DNA from: Diphasiastrum complanatum
Lineage: Eukaryota > Streptophyta > Lycopodiopsida > Lycopodiales > Lycopodiaceae
NCBI GenBank assembly: GCA_029204225.1
Contig: CM055111.1
Coordinates: forward strand, 42,722,815-42,786,814
Reading direction: 5' to 3'
Length of the DNA: 64,000 bases
Positions 58,461 to 64,000 of this stretch are shown in pieces; the stretch's first letter is position 1; every line of letters starts with the position of its first letter. The notes below the pieces were generated by a model. That model saw only the letters and a list, made by a program, of their open reading frames with translations. It was not told the DNA's origin and made no database searches. The position numbers and the translations under genes are program-made.

Positions 58461-58954
58461 CAGATACCGTGTTTGTAGGCCCAATTTGTGGGTGCTTCGT
58501 ATTTTCATAGGCTGTTTTCAACTTGTTTTCAGCAATTTTCTAGCAATTCCAATGCAAAAAATGCAACCTTTGGGCGGATTTTCCACCGTTTGTGCAATCA
58601 AGTAACTTTTGAACCTGGCAGTTTATTTCTGGGGAGTTTACTTCCTTCTGCATGTTACAGTTTGTTCTGAGTGTTTCTAGAATCTTACATTCGGCCCTCT
58701 ATATATGCTAGTCTACCAGGAGTCTCTAGCCTCATCACCCCACTCTTTTCCCCATGACAGTACAATTGAATCACAAGCTGCTTTCCTTACTAGCTCTCTT
58801 CACATTGTTGCGCCTCTCTAGCGTTTCCCTCGTACCTCAACTTATTGGTATATAGTCGAAATGTTGAGTGGGAAGGGTACATAATATATATGGGATCGCA
58901 CAATCAAACAACTCCCATTTACTATACAGACGTATACATAATCTTTAGATTTTG
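58461..58954. other. Unassigned stretch between gypsy pieces
   Basis: No motif or good frame. Probably retroelement DNA. Confidence 0.3.
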
Positions 58955-59258
58955 AGATTACTAGGTTGGCACGTTTTGATATAGTGCTTGGTAAGCATTG
59001 GCATGCGGCTAGGCAGCCAACTACAGATTTTGTAAATCATGTATATAAGTTCAAGTATGGGGGTTTGTCCCATAACCTAATAGGCCAGAGGAAGTTGCCT
59101 GATGGCCTTTTCATTTCAGCTTTACGAATAAAGAAACAGAGTTTCCAACGTTTGTATTTGTGTTTTTTGAATGTTAATGACTTAGTGGATGAATCACATG
59201 TTGTAAGTTTGGATAAGGTAGATAGGCAAGTACATAATATTATGATAGGCAACCTTTA
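58955..59258 (+). pseudogene. Ty3/gypsy protease end (chromovirus)
   Basis: FDIVLGKHWHAARQPTTDF matches the FDVILGMxWLxxxxPxIDW end of gypsy proteases. The part that follows (KFKYGG...QRL) corresponds to the spacer before RT. A stop occurs at 59257. No RT follows in this orientation. Confidence 0.6.
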
Positions 59259-59437
59259 GAAATAACATCCACATCTGCTTCGGATCCTATTGAGCTTAAA
59301 ACTTTAGATGAGTCTATAGGTCGTTTAAAAAAAATGCTTGCATGGAGGTGACAGCCTAGTGGGCAGTGTTGTAGCCCTACAAGAAGAGATATGATAGATC
59401 ATGGAACTGAGTGTATCTCAGGGTGGAGACAATGACG

Positions 59438-59548
59438 ATTGAGAAATCGTTTGATCCCTGAGTTTTTGGTAGCTTGGTTAGGATTACCTTTATCTGAAGC
59501 GACATGGGAATGTCAAGTCCAAACTACAGAGGTCCTATCCTAAGTTTG
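59438..59548 (+). pseudogene. Chromodomain fragment of a chromovirus
   Basis: LIPEFLVAWLGLPLSEATWE matches the chromodomain core (EYLVKWKGLP..EATWE), which in chromovirus integrases directs insertion to marked chromatin. A stop (TAA) ends it at 59540. The RT-RNase H-integrase block between this and the protease is missing. Confidence 0.8.
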
Positions 59549-59580
59549 TCATGGAGGAGCGATGATATTCTTGAGGAGAG

Positions 59581-60262
59581 TGTTAAGATCCAGTCATGGA
59601 TCCAACTTATTTTGGTGAGAGCGGTAGCTCCAGAGGTCATAGGACCAGTCTGAGACAGTCGATGACTTCCCATCAGAGGCACTTGGGGCCAGCTGTGACC
59701 AGGTGTGCTGCAGTCGTAACTCGGTGGACTTGCATGCGGCGTGTTGTGTGGCAAGTTTGGTAGTGCCGACATACAATTGACCAAGTTAACAAAATACCTG
59801 AGGTGACCCTCTCATTCTATGGGACAGAACATTGATCTGGAGCTATAGGTCGTTTGGATGCCACGTGTCAATAACCTATTGGCATGAGGTGACCCTTTGT
59901 TACCCTTTGTTATGGACTTGCGTCAGTGTGCACAATTGACATGTGTCATTGGTCAAGCGGGACCCCTTGGACTATGTTTATAGAGGTGGATCTCCAAGAG
60001 CTTGTCATTCATTCTCTCATGGAGAATAAAGAGCTCTTCCACTGGTGGTTAGGTCGAGACGTTAATTTAGGCCTCAGGATGAAGGTAGGTGAGGGTCAAT
60101 GGTAAGGCATGGTGGTCGAAGATCCAAGCTTGCTTGAAGGTGGTCTATGGCTCTAGTGCATGGGGGAGAGGTGGCAATACCTCTATGGTCGGGCGGTAAC
60201 CAAGCGTTCGTCACCTGATTGTGCCTTAGCAATGACTGGATTCGACGATGGGGTTTCTAACA
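59581..60262 (+). mobile_element. Chromovirus LTR (682 bp)
   Basis: It starts TGTTA right after a purine tract (TTGAGGAGAG, 59571-59580) and ends TAACA, perfect 5-bp inverted ends. TTGGTACTAGCGCC, primer-site-like, follows at 60265. Inside, TTTATAGAGG and GAGAATAAAGAGC (60025-60035) fit TATA and polyadenylation signals of LTRs. The chromodomain lies directly to the left, so it acts as a 3' LTR, while the site on the right resembles the start of another copy. Confidence 0.75.
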
Positions 60263-60529
60263 TTTGGTACTAGCGCCACCGATCATTGTGAATATAGTGC
60301 AATGGTTTCAACTTAAGTTTTGGTCAACTTTGCTTTTTGTTCCGTCAAGATCCGACGTCGTTTGGATAGGTTTTGGGCCTTGTATGCATGCTAAGACGGA
60401 ACTAGCACCTGGAACCGTCATAGATCTTTGAATTTGAAAAACAGTCCATAAGTGCCCGTTTTCCTATTTTTTGGAAGCCAGAATAAATCCTTTTTGACAG
60501 CTAGCTAAACAAGGGAGGCATGTCCCTTC
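60263..60529 (+). other. Short leader-like stretch after the LTR
   Basis: No coding sequence seen. It separates the primer-like site from the 3' end of the LINE. Confidence 0.35.
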
Positions 60530-62010
60530 CCCAGTCGAGTGGTGGCGGCCTGTTTCATGCTAAAAGTAGGACTTGAGAAAAGGACCCCCAGGGATGTGTA
60601 GGAAGGGACCACCTCTAGAACCTGTCCACCCAAAGTAAGATCATGTCACTGCATGAATGCCCGCGAAGTGTTGAAGACCATAACCTTGGTCTTCCCAATG
60701 TTCACCTCTAGGCCCCATCTGGTGCAAAACTCATGCAGGCAATCCAACTGTCGTTGTAGGCCCTCTTGGGAATCCATACCCTCAGCAAAAGACAAGGACT
60801 CTGGTGGAAAGTAACATGATGCAATAAAGAGATCTCTATCCAAACCAATATCCTGGCCTATGATGCGAGTCCATATGTAGCGGGCCTGCTCGTCGTGTCA
60901 GATGAAGTCGATACTCGAATGGAGAGTCTCTCTGTACAAGCAGGCGACCCCACCTCGTCCATTGGCCGATCTAGTCTCTCGTCGGAATACTGAGTTCCAT
61001 CTATATCCAGGAAAAGAGGGAAGTCCTCGCTCCGGGCTCTCGTGTGTCTCCATGAAGAATAATATATCTTTGCATGTAATAAAATCAACAAGGTCCCCTG
61101 CCATAGAGGATGAGTGTATGCCAGCACAATTCCACACTCCAATCCGAAGGTGGTGTGGATGGGGCCCCGGGGTGCTCCCAACCCCGAGCACCCCAAATCC
61201 CTAGCACTGGGATCTACTAGGAGCGCTATCAAGAAAGCGCATTCGCCCATCTCGATAAATGACTCGTCTGCCAGACTTGCGGGCTGCCCAAAAGGCCTTA
61301 CGCCTCTTCGCTACCTGGATATATGTGAGGTCGTCATCCATATAGATAGTGGTGCCACGTAACTTAGCTCTGCACTGCAAAGCATCTCGGCGGCTCTCTA
61401 GGGAGGTGAAACAGAGAATGAGTGTAGCTGCGTCTCTGGTGGTCCTCCAAGCTGTATCTAGCCCCTCTGTCATATGTCCTAGAGTGGTCTCGAGCAATCT
61501 CGTGGCTTCGGCAATGGCATCTTGTGTGTCTGGTATCCCACGAACCCTAATGTTATGGGCCTTTTGCTCCCTTGACCTCTCTTCCGAAATGGTGGCTGAG
61601 ATGACGGAGGAGATTGGGGCGCTAGGCTTGGTGCCTTTCTTCAGGACTGCTGCCCATGAGTCTTTATGCTGCTCAATTTTACTCTCAAGCTCCCTTATCA
61701 TGGTGGTGGTCGATTCGAGGCTGCAACCTGCTTAGTATTGATCACTTGCTCCAATGAAGCGACTTTGGACTGCAACACATTCTTTTCCTTGAGTAAGGAG
61801 ACCACTATTCCCTTCAGCTGTAAGAGTTCTTGTTTCAAAAGCTGGAAATCGGCTTTCATTTGGTCAACTTCCCAGGAGGAAAATAGTTCGGTTGATTTGG
61901 AAGGGGTGTATGGGATGGGTACCGCAGATGAGGGAGCTGTGGGTGCGTGGGAAATAGGGAGGCCGATAGGGATGGCCAGATCGATAGGGTTGGAGATCAA
62001 TGGAGATGAT
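60530..62010 (-). mobile_element. L1-like LINE, internally deleted
   Basis: Read right to left: a coiled-coil ORF1 (62000-61201, one frameshift near 61710), a stop, an AP endonuclease (61185-60850), then a sudden join to the RT C-terminal part (60800-60560). In the endonuclease LRIGVWNCAG has the catalytic Asn, FFMETHE the Glu, and GRGGVACLY follows. RT words are LQRQLDCLHEFCTRWGLEVN, IGKTKVMVF, then after a stop YTSLGVLFSS and AATTRLGKGHASL. The endonuclease end and the RT palm with its YADD site are deleted (join near 60790). No poly(A) tail was identified. Confidence 0.85.
61201..62000 (-). pseudogene. LINE ORF1: coiled coil plus L1 ORF1p-like domain
   Basis: The first part (62000-61700) has a heptad stretch, FQLLKQELLQLKGIVVSLLK then EKNVLQSKVASLEQV. 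After the frameshift (ATGA overlap at 61698-61701) it continues with MIRELESKIEQHKDSW. The C-terminal part reads AHNIRVRGIPDTQDA, ATLILCFTSLESRRDAL, then LTYIQVAKRRKAFWAARKSG. The order of coiled coil, IRI.GIPE-like strand, ILVKF..FKDR-like helix and final basic domain is that of L1 ORF1p (Transposase_22). No CCHC knuckle is visible, unlike most plant LINEs. ORF1p binds element RNA. Confidence 0.65.
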
Positions 62011-62111
62011 GAAGAGGCAGAAGAAGAAGATGAAAGAGAGGAAGGAACAACAGAAGAGAGAGAAGAAGAGGAGGAAGAGAGCGAGAGTGGGAGGAAGAAG
62101 GGGGTGCCCCC

Positions 62112-62240
62112 AGATCTGTAGGCAGCGAGGGGGAGGGCGGATCATCAGGCAACGATGGTGCCCCCAGATCTGTAGGCAGCGAGGGGGAGGGCGGATCATC
62201 AGGCAACGATGGTGCCCCTAAATCTGTAGGCAGCGAGAGG
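62112..62240. repeat. 54-bp tandem repeat upstream of the LINE ORF1
   Basis: Units start AGATCTGTAGGCAGCGAG near 62112 and 62166, with a third, slightly changed unit at 62220. 54 is a multiple of three, so minus-strand frames repeat with an 18-residue Pro-rich period (LPDDPPSPSLPTDLGAP). It may be the 5' promoter monomer of the LINE or the ORF1 N-terminus. Confidence 0.9.
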
Positions 62241-62248
62241 GAGGGCAG

Positions 62249-62252
<4 letters not shown>

Positions 62253-62330
<78 letters not shown>
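62253..62330. repeat. (GA)n microsatellite, 78 bp
   Basis: GA on the + strand, between the LINE and the BED-finger gene. Confidence 0.98.
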
Positions 62331-62332
<2 letters not shown>

Positions 62333-62354
62333 ATGCCGCGGGATAGGGGTCCCG

Positions 62355-63275
62355 TTACCATCGCAGCGGCCTATGGCACATCGGCACCAAGAGATGGACT
62401 TGCAGATACTGCCACATCAGTGACACGGGTGGGCCCACACGCATTAGGGCACATTTATTACGTTTGAGGGGATACGAGATTGCCCCAGAATGCAGGCGCC
62501 TTACACGATACTCACTCCTGCTGCACCGGACGAGGTTGGCCCTTCGAGGTTGGGGCCCAGAGTGAGAGGTAGACACTCAATCATGTTGTCATCTTACGTA
62601 GTACGTTCCAATGTTCAAAGAAATCAGAATGACTTGTAAGTTGTTGCTTGAAATTGTGCTTTTGAAATCATAGACTAGTTAGTGGTCGCGACTCACTGTA
62701 GTCCAGTGGTTCACCAGGCGCCTAACTTGAATTGTTTTTTTTTTTGTAGATCGAGATGCACTGACACAGCCAGAGGCCACCACATCATGCCCCCTGGTTG
62801 CCTTCCGCTCACCCCTCGCTTCTCGTGGAGAGGATAGAGCTGCAGATGAGGTAGGGCCTAGTACTCGGACTGACCCGCCTTCTGGTGTGGGATCCTCGAC
62901 ACCACCAGCCGCCATGACCATGCCAGCATCACAACAACCATTTGAGAGAGGGAGAGGTGGACGGGGCCTTATTACACAGCTGGGGGGTAGGGACTACTAT
63001 GTGTCCACCTTCAGTCCCAGAGCCATGGTAGAGGCAGAGGTTGCAGTTTGACAATTGTTCTACACTCGAGATTTGCCATTTCATCTGGCTAGGACCCCAA
63101 CATGGAAGAGGGCGATGACTGCAGTGAGTGCTATCAAGCAGGTTTGGTCGGGGCTGTCTTTTGAGCATCTTAGGACGAAGGGACTTCTTGATGAGCGGGC
63201 TTCTGTTGATCAGAAGCTAGAGCCCCTCACAACATGGGCCCAATATATACTATCATCTATGCACTCTAAAGACTA
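62355..63275 (+). pseudogene. hAT-derived gene: BED finger and DUF659-like domain
   Basis: The frame at 62355-62505 reads RSGLWHIGTKRWTCRYCHIS, then GGPTRIRAHLLRLRG and IAPEC. This is a BED zinc finger of plant hAT type (CX2C, then H and C). A donor after 62548 (CGAG|GTTGGG) and an acceptor at 62749 (T-rich, TGTAG) join in phase. The second exon (62750-63275) has a Ser/Pro-rich spacer, RGRGGRGLITQLG and, from 63052, QLFYTRDLPFHLARTPTWKR and LRTKGLLDERASV. That last part resembles the start of DUF659 (I..FFY..GIPF..A.SP.F). A TGA at 63049-63051 interrupts it and the C-terminal dimerisation domain is missing, so it is probably a decayed hAT gene. Confidence 0.65.
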
Positions 63276-64000
63276 ATACCGTATACGTTATGCTCATTGC
63301 TCATTGCCAATTTAAGTCTTAACCTTAAGTTTTCAACATTGGAATATGCCCTTTTCAGTTTTGTCTTTCAAGTTTGCTTTTTAGTTAGGTTTTAACTTTT
63401 AACTTTCAAACTGTCTTGTTTTGCCATTCCAGTTCTAGGGTTTGGGGTCTGAACTTTGAATTGCAGTCTTCAACTTTGCAAATTGCTAGGACTGTTGACA
63501 TCCTTATTATGTTACATGTGGCATTTGCCATTTCATACTATTAATAATTATTCACGTGTACGGTTTAATCAACATTGTCAAACGATCATTCAACATTCAT
63601 CAATGATCATTGAGGGCTTGTTGCAACTTGCCATGAATCATGATGTTGTCTTGGGACTTGTCACCTGTGAACTAGGTATGGCTGCACCATCATATCTGAT
63701 GGTTGGAGCGATACAAGGAAGTGCCACATACTAAGTATCTTGGTGTCTTCCTGCATGGTCCATTCTTCATCATTGAATTGTCTTCAATTTTTGTGTAGGA
63801 ACTCGCACCAGGATCAGATCAGGGAATCCACAAGTTTCTCCCTCATCTCTCATCCGAATTGGATGAAATCTGTTGCAATCTGATCCTCATGGAGGGCGCT
63901 ACTTTTCAGACCTTCTCCCACTCGAATTCTGCTATTCTGAAGGCAGGGCAGCCATCTAACATTCTGGTGTAGGGTTCTGGACCTGTTTTCTTCAATTCAT
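63276..64000. other. Unassigned right end of the window
   Basis: AT-rich, with short frames. No further hAT domain was found. A more GC-balanced stretch at 63800-63970 reads open for about 50 codons, but matches no family I recognise and may be an exon of something outside the window. Confidence 0.35.

Noticed and set aside
61349-62121. Plus-strand frames of 128 and 151 codons
   Set aside because: They are antisense to the LINE ORF1, whose minus-strand frame has recognisable coiled-coil and ORF1p-like words.

Overview
This window looks like nuclear DNA of a land plant. It is AT-rich, its host genes have spliced exons with long introns, and it is packed with plant-type transposable elements: Ty1/copia, Ty3/gypsy including a chromovirus, CACTA/En-Spm, Mutator-like, hAT and LINE. 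It also holds very long (GA)n arrays. Nothing fixes the species. I cannot tell an angiosperm from a fern, lycophyte or gymnosperm.

Two host genes are visible, both on the + strand. The first is an apparently intact 11-exon nucleosome assembly protein 1 (NAP1) gene at 33517-37892. I assembled it exon by exon; it gives 348 residues and uses one GC-AG intron. The second is the first exon (57223-57385) of a conserved-looking gene starting MASTEGLVPITR, whose later exons I could not find. A third candidate at about 62355-63275 encodes a BED zinc finger and a DUF659-like domain. It is hAT-transposase derived and carries one in-frame stop.

Layout. 1-4.1 kb: unassigned DNA, then two related copia 5' ends with tRNA-Met-type primer sites and a broken gag (+). 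4.1-8.4 kb: a nearly complete but decayed copia element (-), called A here. 8.4-10.35 kb: a second copia LTR (B) with a 790-bp Mutator-like element inserted in it. 10.4-15 kb: repeats and unassigned DNA. 15.4-16.9 kb: copia D (+). 18.0-18.6 kb: gypsy integrase end (+). 19.3-21.6 kb: several tandem-repeat arrays, including about thirty GAGTCAT-centred units. 23.8-24.3 kb: a second copy of the Mutator-like element. 24.3-26.6 kb: copia F (-), interrupted at the start of gag by a CACTA element that runs from 26626 to at least about 31.4 kb. 31.5-33.5 kb: simple repeats and a GC-rich hairpin. 33.5-38.3 kb: NAP1. 38.3-42.6 kb: AT-rich DNA without genes. 42.6-47.6 kb: copia pieces, including C (-). 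47.8-48.5 kb: a possible LRR relic. 48.7-55.4 kb: copia G and E (+), a gypsy integrase end and a copia gag (-). 57.2 kb: host exon. 58.1-60.3 kb: gypsy/chromovirus pieces ending in a 682-bp LTR. 60.5-62.2 kb: an internally deleted LINE (-). 62.3-63.3 kb: the hAT-like gene.

Most coding capacity is decayed, and nested insertion explains much of the layout. I found no clearly new functional system. The points most worth a second look are the CACTA-in-copia nest, the Mutator-like element with its 10-bp target duplication, a LINE whose ORF1 looks like the coiled-coil/L1 type, a stop codon shared by two copia gag copies, and the GAGTCAT array. All translations and alignments were done by eye; no database search was run.
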